NCBI RefSeq assembly: GCF_030272615.1
Contig: NC_081413.1
Coordinates: forward strand, 722,513,649-722,577,648
Length of the DNA: 64,000 nucleotides
Source of the DNA: Cryptomeria japonica
Lineage: Eukaryota > Streptophyta > Pinopsida > Cupressales > Cupressaceae
Direction of reading: 5' to 3'
Below, in pieces: positions 10,826 through 22,872 of this stretch; within the stretch, counting starts at the first letter, position 1, and each line of letters begins with the position of its first letter. The position numbers and the translations under genes are program-made. The notes under the pieces are model-generated. The model was not told where the DNA came from. It saw only the letters and a list, made by a program, of their open reading frames with translations, and did not search any database.

Positions 10826-12325
10826 TTGCTCACTACTAATGTCCCAAAAGATTTAGAAGTCGATTGGTTTCACTCTATGGTGGGTCACTTGACTTCGCCT
10901 CATTACCTCAGTTTCTCTGAAGAAGATGACAACTCCCTGAATCACCCGCATAACCAACCATTACACATCGAAGCTATGATTCATAAACACCGAGTCAAAC
11001 ATGTTTTGATAGATGGAGGCGTTGGGTTGAATATTTGTACCTACAATCTACTAACATATCTAGGATTTTATGAAAATGTCATTGATCCAACAAAGAAAAT
11101 AACGATCAAAGCTTATGATGAATAAGAAAGAACCTCTAAAGGTCTGGTACTATTACCAATCAAGGTAGGACCTATGGAAAGAGATGTTATCTTTCAGGTG
11201 CTCGACCTTCCTCTTTCATACAACATCTTACTGGGAAGGCCATGGGTTCACGAAATGAAAGCAGTACCATCTACATATCATCAGTGCTTGAAATTTCCTT
11301 ATAACGGAGTTGAAGTCAATATTCCTGCTGATACAAGCTATACCTATAATGCACTAACGCAGAGTGCTGATGTTTTTGTTCCTCGTAATAGAGAAGCCTC
11401 TATAGCTGAAAGTTCAGAAACTTTGATGAAAGATTTAGAAAAGAAATTGAAAATCACAAATACTAGCATGGATGGATACAAAATAGAACCTGTACTTTCA
11501 TTAATGTCTCTTCCTCCATCGCCAAGACAGTGGAGGAAACCATCAGAGGTTATGAAGCCACAAACTTCAACTCCAAATGTCATTTATGATGGTCTCTTTA
11601 TACAATCCTCTACTTCCCTTACAGATGAAATAGAAGAGGATGATGTTCTCAAATGGCTTTTCAAAGAAGATATTCCAAACAAAGAAATACGACATTGTGA
11701 AATTTCCCCGACACAACATGGTCCGGGCTATAAGATGATTCAACGCATGGGATATTCAGGTACCGGTCCTCTAGGCAAGCGTCAAGAAGATAATTTTGAA
11801 CCTATTCAGCTGCAAACTAAGTCTACAAATTATAAAGCTGGACTCAGATACAATCCAAGACAATCATCAGATCAGAAACATACTAAGTGGAGGAAAAAGA
11901 TACTACCTTCAACATCACAGAAAATAAATATTCAGCAAACTCAGGAAGAGTGTGAAAATAAAAAAGAAGAATTGGCCATCAAGAGAGAAGAAGAAGCTGG
12001 TACTCAAGTTCCAATTGTATCAGTGATAACACTACAAGGAGTAGAAATTCCAGAAGACATGAGAGAAGAAATCGAAGGAATTAAAGAGTTGTTCGCACCA
12101 CTAAACATTCCGGTCATATATACAGGTAGACAACAAATAGATGATTCAGAAACTGACTCGAATGAGTATGAATGGGGTCCAGATCATCTCTTAGATACAT
12201 CTACTACAAAAACTCCTGAAGAATCTAGTGATATCATAGATGAAGCACAAGATGAAATCCGCTTAAAGTTGCAAAAGGAAATAGAGGAAATCAGACTAAA
12301 AACGCAAGAAGACTATGAACAATAG
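10826..12325 (+). pseudogene. Element A aspartic protease with G-patch domain (one internal stop)
   Basis: The protease active site is HVLIDGGVGLNICT near 11000-11040, with catalytic Asp in a D-G-G context as in Tat elements. One stop (TAA, 11123-11125) separates it from the flap and C-terminal part SYNILLGRPWVHEMKAVPST. Residues 183-211 of the second piece read GPGYKMIQRMGYSGTGPLGK followed by the ending FEPI. This is a G-patch, a glycine-rich RNA-binding motif also attached to betaretroviral proteases. The piece ends in a charged coiled-coil-like run rich in E, K and Q. Polyprotein cleavage during particle maturation is the expected role. Confidence 0.8.
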
Positions 12326-13543
12326 CTAAAAGAAGGAAGAGCACAAGCAAATTCTTCACCTACTATATCTCCCTCTAATGAGATAGAACAGATCAAGTAT
12401 GTAACTACAAAATAAGAATTAGAAGCTACAGAAGTAGGACCAGTCATTAGTCCAAAGGAAGCTGAATGGAAAAGACGCCATAGACTAATAGAGTCATCAA
12501 GGTTATGTCAACAGGTATGTCAAATACAAGTGATCAATGAACCAAATCATGAAGGAACTTGCAGCATCAAAGATGTAGGTATTGATACTATACATACTTT
12601 CACTCAATCACTTGAACAAGAGTCAGAAAATTCATCTTATGACACTGATAACTCTAACAGAAACTCTATTTATGACAACAACTATTCAACATTAAATTAT
12701 GACAACTCTGTCATGAATGATGAGATTCTCCCTGTTGATCCTGTTACTATCACACCATAATATATAGTCCAGTCTGAAGTAGGGGATGACTCTAGGAGTA
12801 GGTCTATTGGGTTAGGTCCACTAAATATTAACATGCACTTTGATAATTGTGTTGTAACTCTTCCTGGTCTCGAGACACCTACGCAAGGTAATATTTTGGA
12901 ACTCAACTTGTCACTCCAAAGTTATGATGATAATACCGTGAACTCCCTTGAACCTCTTCAAACCTTATCCTTGGTGCATCCTGAACTGATTGATTGTACT
13001 CTTTACAACCAACCTTTGAATATACCTACCTTCGCCAATGACTACACATTAGCATGCTATCTTAATGCAGTTAAATGAATGGACTCTTCCACTAGTGAGC
13101 AAAGTGAGAACATAACAGAGACAGACATCAAGTATCTCAGTCACAAAAATCAAAATAAAAGTTCTGATAATGAAAACCACACAGTGGCGGTGTCAGAACA
13201 AAGAAAAGTAAAAATAAAGGACGTACCTAAGGGTGAAAACCTCTCTGAGGCACTTGAGGGTGAGATACTTTATATGCTACCAAGTCACTTCCAAGAAAGG
13301 TCTTCAATATTTATTGAGCCAACCAATCCACTAAATATTGGAAGTCAAGAGACACAACATATCATTCATTTAGATCAATCACTATCATCAGAAGAGTTAA
13401 AAGATTTCAGCAACCTCTTTTCAAAAAAGAAGATCAACTTTGCACGGACATACTCTGATATGCCAGATCTAGATCCTGATATCATCATGGATCATCTCTC
13501 TATTACACCAAGAGTTAAACTAGTCAAGTGAAAACTCCATTAA
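12326..13543 (+). other. Element A linker between protease and RT
   Basis: Short open pieces (12530-12760, 12833-13078, 13079-13531) are Ser, Asp, Asn and Glu rich and lack a known domain. They read in the pol direction and are interrupted by stops. Near 13430-13530 the reading FARTYSDMPDLDPDIIMDHL matches the segment that precedes RT in Tat polyproteins. Confidence 0.55.
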
Positions 13544-15091
13544 ATGCATCCTCATGTGGCACTGCTAGTCAAGGCTGAGCTAGAAAAATTGCTAAAAGCT
13601 GGATTTATCAGAGCTATAGACTATGTAGAATGGATATCAAACATAGTACATGTATCAAAGGCAGACAAATATGTTAGGGTTTGCATAGACTTCAGGTATC
13701 TCAACAAAGCATGTTCGAAAGATGATTTTCCATTGCCCAACATTGATATGATATTGGATATGACTGTTGGATATGAGATGTACTCATTAATGGATGGATT
13801 ATCTGGTTATAATCAGATCAAGATAGCTCCTGAGGATCAAGGAAAGACAACCTTCACATGTGCATGCGGAACCTTCTGCTGGAATGTCATGCCATTTGGA
13901 CTAAAGAATGTAGGAGCGACTTACCAAAGAGCAGTAACCACTATCTTCCATGATATGATGCACCAAACCATGGAAGATTATGTTGATGACACCCTAGTAT
14001 AAACCATGAGGAGATCCACACATATCCAAGAACTGGGCCTCATATTGGATAGAATGGAAAGATTCAAGCTCCGGCTAAATCCTAAAAAGTGTGCATTTCG
14101 AGTAACATCAGGGAAATTGCCTGGTTACATTATTTCAAAAAAAGGAATTGAGGTTGATCCTGAAAAGGTCCAAGCCATAATGGAAATGCCTCCACCCAAG
14201 AACATCAGTCAAATGAGAAGTTTACAAGGACGTATCCAATCAATAAGAAGCTTTATATCTCAGCTAGTAGACAAAGCTCAACTCTTCACAAAATTATTAA
14301 GGAAAGGAGTAACATACAACTGGGATGAGGAATATGAACAACTTCTCAAACAAATCAAGGAATATCTTTCAAACCCACCCATATTTATGCGACTAATTAA
14401 GGGTAAAACATTGATTCTATACATATCAGCTACCGATACATCATTGAGGGCACTTTTGGCACAACAGGATGAAAATAAAAAGGAAAGAGCTATATATTAT
14501 ATCAGCAGAACCTTGGTGTCCTATGAAATGAACTATACTATCATAGAAAAAGCTTGTTTGGCATTAGTCTTTGCATCACATAAATTAAGACACTACATGT
14601 TATCACACTCTATTAAGCTGGGGGCTAAGATTGATCCACTCAAATATCTTCTTAGCAAAGCAACACTTACAGGAAGACTGGCTAAATGGGTCATGGTTCT
14701 TATGGAATTTGATATTGAATATGTAGAATGCAAAGCCATCAAAGGACAAGTCATTGCAAACCAACTTTTTGATGCTCCACTTGAAGACAATCAACCTTTG
14801 CACATAGAATTTCCGGATGAATCAATCAAGCGCCTTACTCAACAATCATGGAAGATGTTATTTGATGGGTCTTTCACTCAACATGGTTCTGGTGTTGGAA
14901 TAATTTTTATTACTCCTCAAAAATATTCAATCCCAAAGGCTTACAAGATTCTCTTCCCTTGCACAAACAACATTGCAGAATATGAAGATTTGGTAAATGG
15001 GATCAAGCTGGCCATCGAATGGAAGGTTGTTGAATTACATATCTATGGAGATTCTCAGCTAATCATCAACCAAATCAATGATATATATTAG
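13544..15091 (+). pseudogene. pol: Element A reverse transcriptase, RNase H and archaeal-type RNase H
   Basis: RT runs from 13544: the motifs AELEKLLKAGFIRAI, VRVCIDFRYLNKA, YSLMDGLSGYNQIKI, WNVMPFGLKNVGATYQRA and the active site DYVDD are all kept. A stop (TAA) falls just after DYVDDTLV, and the frame resumes at 14006. The first RNase H follows (LILYISATDTSLRALLAQQ ... IEKACLAL, with the TDHQPL-type segment changed to GAKIDPLKYLL). The second RNase H occupies about residues 280-360 of the second piece: WKMLFDGS, NNIAEYEDLVNG and LHIYGDSQLIINQI supply the D, E and D residues. Two RNase H domains in tandem define the Tat/Ogre clade. Apart from the stops the catalytic residues look sound. Confidence 0.88.
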
Positions 15092-15109
15092 ACTAGAGAT
15101 GAGAAACTT

Positions 15110-16597
15110 GTGCCTTATAAGAGAATGGTGGATGATCTCAAGAAATACTTTACCTTTGTATCATTTCAGCAGATTCCTAGATTAGCAAATAGAGCAGTGG
15201 ATGCTATGGACACCTTGGCGTCTATACCACAACTACAAGAATCTAATTTTTGCTTTGAATTCCTTGTGGAAGAGTTACATTATCCTGCCTATGATTCTCC
15301 TGAGTTCCAGGTGGTTTGTTGTATTATTGGACATGACTCATCTCGCTATAGCCACATTTACTCTTACCTTCGTGACCAAGTTATCCCTTCTAATCTTACC
15401 CGTAATGAGAAAAGGAACCAAATCCAAAATGCTTCACGGTACATCATCATCGCTAACGACCTATTTAGACGAGGTTTGGATAGTACTTTGCTTAGGTGTC
15501 TAGAAACTGAAGAGTCCCGACGTGCATTATCTTAAGTCCATGGCGGTATTTATGGATCCCATTCAAACGGTCCAACTTTAGCATAGAAACTACTAAGGGT
15601 TGGCTACTACTAGCCCGACATGGAGAAAGATGCTATAAAATTTGCTAAAACTTGTGAGAAGTGTCAGCTACATGGGAACCTCATACATGCTCCAACAAGT
15701 GATCTCATACCCTTCATTACATATTGGCCTTTTCAACAATGGGTGTTTGATCTCATTGGCCAAATATATCCTGCATCATCTAATGGACACAAGTTTATTA
15801 TAACTGCCACTGAGTACTTCACTAAGTGGGTAGAAGTGATTCCGCTAATCAAAGAAACTAGTAAACAAGTAGCTCTATTCATCATTAACTATATCATCTA
15901 CAGGTATGGGATACCCTCATCCATTGTGACTGACAATGGAGGGCAGTTCAAAAACAAAGATCTAGATGAACTCTGTGAAAAATTCAAAATAAAACAGTAC
16001 TGGTCATCCATATACTACCCTCTAGGTAATGGACAAGCTGAAGCATCTAAAAGAATCTATTGACTATCTTATACAAAACAGTAAATAAATCTGGAAAGAA
16101 TTGGCATCTGCAGCTCAATCTTGCACTATGGGATTATAGAACAAGTATCAAAACACCTACTGGGGCTACACCTTTTTCTTTGGTATATGGGTTTGAAGAA
16201 GTCTTGCCTATTGAGGTGGAAATACCATCTTTGAGAGTTTCTTTGCAAGGTCTTGTTACTGATGAAGACTACAGAATATCTAGATTGCAAGAACTCGAGT
16301 TGCTGGATGAACGTCAACAAGTGGCATTTGATCATCTGAGAACATATCAAAAGAGAATGTCTAGAGGTTATAACAAAAAAGTTCGACAGTAATAATTTCA
16401 AGTTGTTGACCTTGTTCTGAGAGAAAATCGTAAAAATCAATAGTTTCGAGACAACAAAGGGAAGTCTGAACTCAACTGGTTGGGTCCCTACATCGTTACT
16501 GTAGTCTTTGGCTCTGGTGCCTATCAACTCTCAATATCGGAAGGAGAACAACTCCATGAACCGATCAACACCATCCACTTGAAGAAATTCTTCACTT
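15110..16597 (+). pseudogene. Element A integrase (broken)
   Basis: The connection segment (15110-15535) leads into the HHCC zinc part: HGGIYGSH near 15540-15565 and CEKCQLHG near 15655. The core (15620-16063) keeps the DDE residues in WVFDLIGQIYP, SIVTDNGGQFKNKD and GNGQAEASKR. The C-terminal part (16060-16392) has LNLALWDYRTSIKTPTGATP, and after two stops near 16390 it ends with LNWLGPYIVTVVFGSGAYQL and INTIHLKKFFT-stop at about 16597. No chromodomain follows, as expected for Tat elements. Stops at 15533-15535 and 16390-16392, plus the frame break near 16060, inactivate it. Confidence 0.85.
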
Positions 16598-18098
16598 AGT
16601 ATTCTCTACTCCAGCAACCTGTACAACTAAAATGTCCTGAAAAAATTCTAAAAAATCATTAAAAAATCCTGAAAAAAAGAAAGAAAAGAGAAAGGATCTT
16701 TGCCAAACAGGTGAAAACCTGGTAAACAAGTTCCTCTTATACTCAAGAGCTCCATCTATAAACTCAACATTGACATTTCCCATTTTCATTCCTGCTTTCT
16801 TGCATCTTTGCTTTCGCTTGTACATATCTTTTAGTTGCTTTCATGACATCCTTTTTCTTTTGGAACTCTCATGGCTTGAAACCGATCAATGTCCTAATCT
16901 TAGGGTAATCGACTGAGCAACTTACATGTACTAAGTAGTATCAACCAAGTCATCTTTCTGTCAGTCGTACCTGGTCATCCACTCTGAGTCAGTCACTTGT
17001 CTCCAAACTATTGAAGAGTTTTATCATTGAGTAAACAAGGAAAACAAGACTACTGAAAACAATCACTAAATTGTTTGAGATATGCATGAAATTTTCTTTG
17101 TGTTGTCTTTTACATTGGTTTTCATTTATTATTCCCTTTGAGTAACTCGAGGAAATCTATCTTGACTAAGAGGAGCAAGGATTGGGAGCATAATGCTTTT
17201 ATTTGTTTTCTACTTGTAGGAATGAATTTGATGATTTGGAAACATCTAATTAGCTGGGTATCTGTGATAAGTGCCTTCACATCAAGGTGAAGTCGCCACA
17301 CATACCTCGACTCTGCTTATTTGTATGCTACAAGGAGGTTGGCATCATTTCTTTGTCTTTTTTGAGGGATCTTCTTTAATGTGCAATCTGGATGCATGCA
17401 TAATCTGTCCAAGGATATGAACGAAAAAAAGGGTCATTGCGGACAAGATAATTACGATTCCATATGAAAAGAAATGAACTCTATTTTTTCTGCTATGTTT
17501 TTAAACGCTCAGTGATGAAAATTAAGCATTCAAAATCCAGTGACTAGGTTTAGGTTGCATTCATCCTAAATTTTATGCATTTCAAGTGATGTCAGCATGA
17601 TAACAATGATCTCTTTATCTTTTGAATGAGAGTTTGAAGCATCATCATTTCTCAGCTAAGTGGTCTCTTTTTCATCATCATTTCTTTGATTGAGTACTTG
17701 TGTATTGAGATGTTAGCTGCATACACAAGCATCTTATATAGATCCATACATTTCATTATTACTTATATGCATTCATATTATTGCATGAAAGAAAAAAATA
17801 GACATTTGCATTACTAGTTATATTCATCATTCATTTGCATATGAAAAAGAAAAAAAAATAAATATCAATATTCATCTACATTACATACATCCATATTGAC
17901 AAGATATGCATACATATAGAATAAAGCATATAGAAAGACATCTAATAATCAATCAACACAAGTATGATGAAATCAAATCAAGATCTTGTATATATCATTA
18001 TAATCTCAGTGTCTTAGAGTACAAATGCTATCAACTGTTATGTACAATGTCTCATCGGAGAAAGAATCGTATAGGCTATAAAAAATGGGGTATATAAC
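16598..18098 (+). other. Element A 3' non-coding spacer
   Basis: The plus strand holds no convincing ORF between the integrase end and the inserted solo LTR. Runs of AT-rich, A-rich and CATT/ATCA-type simple sequence lie at 17740-17900. The antisense gene of this element may have ended within 18000-18098, beyond the solo LTR. Confidence 0.55.
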
Positions 18099-19285
18099 TG
18101 TAAAGCGGAAAAATCGCGATCGAACCCTAGTTGCTCTCCCCTCTTCCAACTCCAAGGAGAGAGAAGGGAGGTTCGCTAGGATTCGATGGTTTTCACTTAG
18201 GGGGGAGACTTTACATTCAAAAGAGGGGTTGAAACCCACAAGATCCAATCCCATGCAATGCAAGATTGGATGCTAAATGAGTTTCAAGGGTTAAGACAGC
18301 AAGGCTACCCTCTTTTGTAAAGAATGTGCATAGGAGAATTAAGCTAGGAATGCATAGAAAGTGACAAAGATTCGCTTATAAACTGAGATAGGAATACAGT
18401 ATGAAGCTGCGGACCTGGAATTAGCAGTAAAATGTCGATACGGCGCTGTCCTGCAAATTTGAGCAAAAGTTGTCGGGACGATGGCGCCCGGCGCCACGGT
18501 CCTCCGAAAAAATCCGCGAAACGAAGGGGGATCTGTTCGTCTCTGCACAAGGATTCTAGATCTTCAATCTCAGCCGCATACCTGCAACCTACACACAGAA
18601 AAGAGAAGACGATTGGGGGGTTAGGGATTAGGGGTTTGCCTTAAGGTCAAACCCCGGTTTTGGTATTAACCAAGAAATGAGCAAGAGCTGTAAATGTAAA
18701 TGACTGTAAAACAAGTACTAATACCTTGTTCTAAGGATGTTTGTATCCTTATGTGCGAAGGTTTAGATGTTGTATGTTGTATGTTGTATGTAGCATGTAG
18801 TATGTGATCTCCTCTTCAATGGTTGAATCCTTGTCTTGAATGCAACACTTAGCCTTGAATGGAGACTTAGAAGGAATGCTTGAATGCTTGAATGCTTGAG
18901 TATAGTTTCCACGCTTTGTACACATATCCTCCTCATATCCCAAATGAGAGAGAAAAATGTAGTTTATATACTTGTCAATTAGGGCTGATAGACTGATTTT
19001 CCCGACCTTAGGCCGACCAGGAAAGTTAATTTCCAAATTGCAAACAAAAAGACCCGAGACCCCTTAGGAGACCGGGCCCAAAATAGGACCCAGGGCGTTG
19101 GGCGCTCTGGTCCCACCTCCCGGGACAGTAGAGTGCAAGGAGGTTCAGGCCAGGGTACTTGAAAAATGCAGTTTTTGGTGTCGTGAGCAAGTTTCGGGGT
19201 CTCCATTCAGGTTGCGTGTTGCGTCGCCATCGTGAAGACCCAAATGCAGTCGAAATTGCAAGTGTCACAATTTTAGGATGCTACA
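18099..19285 (-). mobile_element. Solo LTR of the element C family inside element A
   Basis: On the minus strand it starts TGTAGCATCCTAAAATTGTG and ends ...TTCCGCTTTACA, matching the LTRs of element C (35784-37015 and 42353-43535) along its whole 1187 bp. It is flanked by the exact duplication ATAAC (18094-18098 and 19286-19290). The internal part of the element was lost, presumably by LTR-LTR recombination. It inserted in the same orientation as the antisense gene of element A and split the tail of that gene. It is younger than element A. Confidence 0.92.
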
Positions 19286-19290
19286 ATAAC

Positions 19291-21718
19291 AAAATCTAGG
19301 AGCTATAAAAATATAGCTCTCTGCCTCTCCCTCATCACCAGGTGGAGGAGGTGGTTCCTGCTAACCGGCATCATATCTGGGTGCCCTAGCTCCCTCAGAT
19401 CGAGCCATATACTGCGAATATGGGACAACCTGTTGTGCTACTAGGACCACTACATTATAAGCTGCAACATAATACATTGTCCAACTCATTTGATGTAACA
19501 CCTCTCGCTGAAATGCATCACGATCTGCTCTAACCTCAACAAGTTGTTGATCCCGCTCTGCTCTGACCTCTGCAAGTTGTCAGTCTCGCTCTTCTAGCTA
19601 CATCTGCGCCATTGTCAACTATGACTACAAGCCTACCAACCTTGATCTCAACAACTGTGCTGCATTTGGTACCCCCTACTCTTTGTCTCCCTCTTTGCCT
19701 CCCTCTCCACCTCCCTGCTCATCCCTCTGTTGCCTCACCTACCTAGGAGCTTCTCTCTCCTCCTCACCTCCACCCTCTGTTGCCCTAGCACCACTAGCCT
19801 CAACACCAATAGCCCCTAGAGATCCACCCTCCCCTCTCTGTCGCTATCTCACTCCAACTGGTATCCTGCTGCTACTATCCCCAGGATCACCTCCTGCCCG
19901 CCTAGGTGCATCCACTCTCGGTCCCTGCACCTGTCCTTGTCCTTGCACCTATCCTTGTCCTTGAACCTGACCTGGTACCTATACTTGTGTTGGTGCCTCA
20001 TCCTCGGCCTCCTCTATGAGAGGTGCATGCTCTCCAAGATTTGTGAATCTAGGAAAAGGATGTCTATGGAACCAATCCCTGTACTAGGGCAATACCCTCG
20101 CATCTGCAACATCCTCCAAATAATCCCATCTCTATCGCTGTAACCCGACTAGCTCCTGCATTCTCAGTGCATATGACAACCTCGGGGCCCATCCTCATCT
20201 CTCCTCCTCTCCATAATGGGCATAGGTTGTGAACTCTTGGGATATACCCTGTGGTCTCCCATACTGCCTCATCACCCTAGATACTACAAACCACTCAATG
20301 ATAGACACTGATCGGCCGATGAGAGGTGTAGTCATGAACATATCCTTCCTTTGCGCTCTCCAATCATCCCACAACTCCAGACCCCTATATGGTCTCCATA
20401 CTACCACGATCAGATCGTACAGCTGTCTCCTCCAGTAGTCTATCTTGCTCAGATGGGGCTGAGTAACATAACCTGAATAACAATAAATAATGGGTTGGTG
20501 CATCTCTCTACAATCATCTACTATCGACTTGCATACTGGGATGTGCTCCCATGCCCATATCTGTAAAACTAAAACCCTTGCTGCCATACTCTTCCCCTCT
20601 CGATACACAACCTTGTGCATCTCATGATACATATGGGCCAGCAAACAAGATCCCCACCCTAATCTCTCTGGATGAGTCAACAACCTCTCAAGCATCCTAG
20701 CCCAACCACACAGAAAACCCTATTGTCCCCTATCCAGCATAATAAAATAACCAAGGATACTTGCTAACATGCATGCCAGTGGAAACTGCTCACTATACCT
20801 GCTCATCAGAACATCCCATGTGATAGCTCGCTCAAGGATAGTCTCATCGTGGAATATTCATCTCAATGCTAAGATACCTGACCGCTAAGCAGAATCATAA
20901 TCGACCTTGTCACCAGCAAATAGAATCCTTAGAATCTGGTATACATCCTCAGGTGTGATCGTCATCTCTCCTACAGGTAGATGAAAGGTGTTATGCTCTG
21001 AATGAAACTTCTCTACTAATACAATCAGCATCTCATGATTCACACAAATATCCGACATCTACAGAAGGTATCCAAACCCGCACAAATCAATATGCGCCCT
21101 ATCTGCATCTAATAAACTATGAACTAACCCCATCGTCGATGGATAAACACATCGAAACAAGATATCCAACAACTGAATCTGCAAAATCAAACATAAACAC
21201 TATTAGCACGTGATCCAAATTGCACTAAAAATATGCTAAACATGCTTGCTAATCCAAATATACAAAATACAAAATCAAAATTTGATGTTTTGACCGTAAA
21301 AAATGCTGCTTGTTTTTCATACGAGTTTTCACAGACAGGCAGAAAATCGTACGAATCAGGATTACACCTCACATGAAAAACTATCACCATATGATAAAAC
21401 ATGATACATCACACGATAAAATGGGCACTCAAGCACACTTTCGTATGAGACGTGGGCCCACATCAGACAACAAACCCTATATGCCCATACGATAAAACAC
21501 TAAAGAGATATTTTATCGTACGAAAAACAGTCTTAGCCCGCATGATAAACTGAGGCACACGACTTTAAATGACTCTAAAATTTGAAAAAATCAACCAAAA
21601 TTCAAAATTTAAGAAATCAAACAACTTCAGATAGATCACTTACCATTGGGTCATAGTTTCGTGATTGATTATGACGTCTTTGGCACTCAAAATGATGCTC
21701 CCAGATCAAAATGGCCAT
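19291..21718 (-). pseudogene. Antisense plant mobile domain (PMD) gene carried by element A, two exons
   Basis: Exon 1 (21718-21644) starts ATGGCCATTTTG and encodes MAILIWEHHFECQRR... in 25 codons, ending ATG|GTAAGT. The intron (21643-21179) ends TTTGATTTTGCAG. Exon 2 begins in phase 0 with IQLLDILFRCVYPSTMG. Further on come EKFHSEHNTFHLPVGEMTIT then PEDVYQIL, and later WAWEHIPVC and VVWRPYRGLELW. GEMT.T..DV and W.WE with WRPY are hallmarks of the plant mobile domain (PF10536) shared by MAIN/MAIL1-type proteins and many transposons. The downstream part is low-complexity (RDKDRCKD-like, PPPPP). Stops interrupt exon 2 (for example near 21060 and 20700), so it is a pseudogene. Tat elements are known to carry extra antisense ORFs in this place. 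Confidence 0.8.
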
Positions 21719-21790
21719 TTTTCTTCGCAGAGGGCTTTTAAAATTTCAAACTTGGAGAGGTGTAAATGACTTGAAAATGACACATGGACC

Positions 21791-21799
21791 CCTTATATA
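21791..21799 (-). promoter_or_regulatory. TATA box of the antisense PMD gene
   Basis: The minus strand reads GGCTATATAAGGGG about 75 bases before the ATG at 21718. This is a near-ideal plant TATA context, predicting a start site near 21765 and a short 5' UTR. It points away from the 3' LTR, toward pol. Confidence 0.65.
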
Positions 21800-21819
21800 G
21801 CCAAAACCCTAATTTTTCA

Positions 21820-22860
21820 ACTTGCTTCGATGGACGTGAAAACTGTAACGTAAGCTAACTTGCCCGTCCTGATTCCATTTTTGGGATCGAAATAAAAAAC
21901 TGAGATCATCTTCCTAGTCAATTTTGCACAACTGAGACCACTTAGCACTTTCATCAACTGCTCTTTCTTTTCTTCAATTTGCGCTCAATTTTATCAAATC
22001 TAAATCTCAATTTTAATTCTCAAACCAACTCCAATTTTAATCTTCAACATTAATCTTTGTTCTCAAATAACTTATCATCACTAAAAAAATTGCTTAAAAT
22101 CACTGCACAACCTATCAGTCTTTCGATTTCGCTCCTAAGGGGGCATACTCATGACCTCATCATCTTTTCAATGATTATCATCATCAAAAGTCGATAAATT
22201 TTTCAAATCTTCATCTAAAATTGAGCAAAAATCTTTTCAACCAAAGAAAATTAACAAGACCTCATCGCTAGGGGCATCTCAGCTTCATCACTTTAAGTTG
22301 AAATTTCTCGATCATCTAAATCAAATAAATCTCTAGGGGCATATCAGTTTCATACCAAATCAAACCGATATTGTCTTCATCCGAAACAGTCTCTTAAAGT
22401 TAATCAATTTCATTGCCTTTTCATCAAGTTGATTATTCGTTTAAACTCAATCAACGGTTTAAAGAGTATCTTTGATCACACGCTCAATCTAAGTAGGTGT
22501 TTAGTTTCATCACATTAAATCAAGCTGGACAGTTTATCTTCGCTCATCATGTCTTGATCCATCAAGTTCAAGATCGGTTTTATCTTTGCTCACTATGTCT
22601 AGTTCAATCAAGTTCTAGATCAGTAAGATCCGCTTCTTGATCCATCAAGATCAAGTTCAGTATCTTTTCTCTTCATCGGTCCTAGTTTAATAAAGTTCAG
22701 GATCGATATCGCTTTAATTAACTCTGTTCAGTTTCATCACTTCAAATCAAACTAAATACCTTGCTCTTCATCTAGTTAGTGATCAATCAAGTTCAGAACT
22801 GATTTCTGGCTTTGACATCAAATTTTCTTTGAACCGATGCATTGCTCGCACATTAATTCT
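21820..22860 (+). other. Element A 3' untranslated region with degenerate repeats
   Basis: This stretch is non-coding. From about 22440 to 22800 it is a loose repetition of phrases like TCAATCAAGTTCAGGATCG and GTTTTATCTTTGCTCA. Purine-rich words resembling the true polypurine tract recur: CTAAGGGGGCATACTCA near 22135, CTAGGGGCATCTCAG near 22270 and CTAGGGGCATATCAG near 22332. Confidence 0.6.
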
Positions 22861-22872
22861 AAGAGGGGCAAA
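22861..22872 (+). other. Element A polypurine tract
   Basis: AAGAGGGGCAAA lies directly before the 3' LTR start TGCAATAC. This is the position where plus-strand DNA synthesis is primed. Confidence 0.8.

Noticed and set aside
19683..19964. 93-codon Ser/Pro-rich plus-strand frame
   Set aside because: It is the opposite-strand shadow of the Arg/Asp and Glu-rich tail of the antisense PMD gene.
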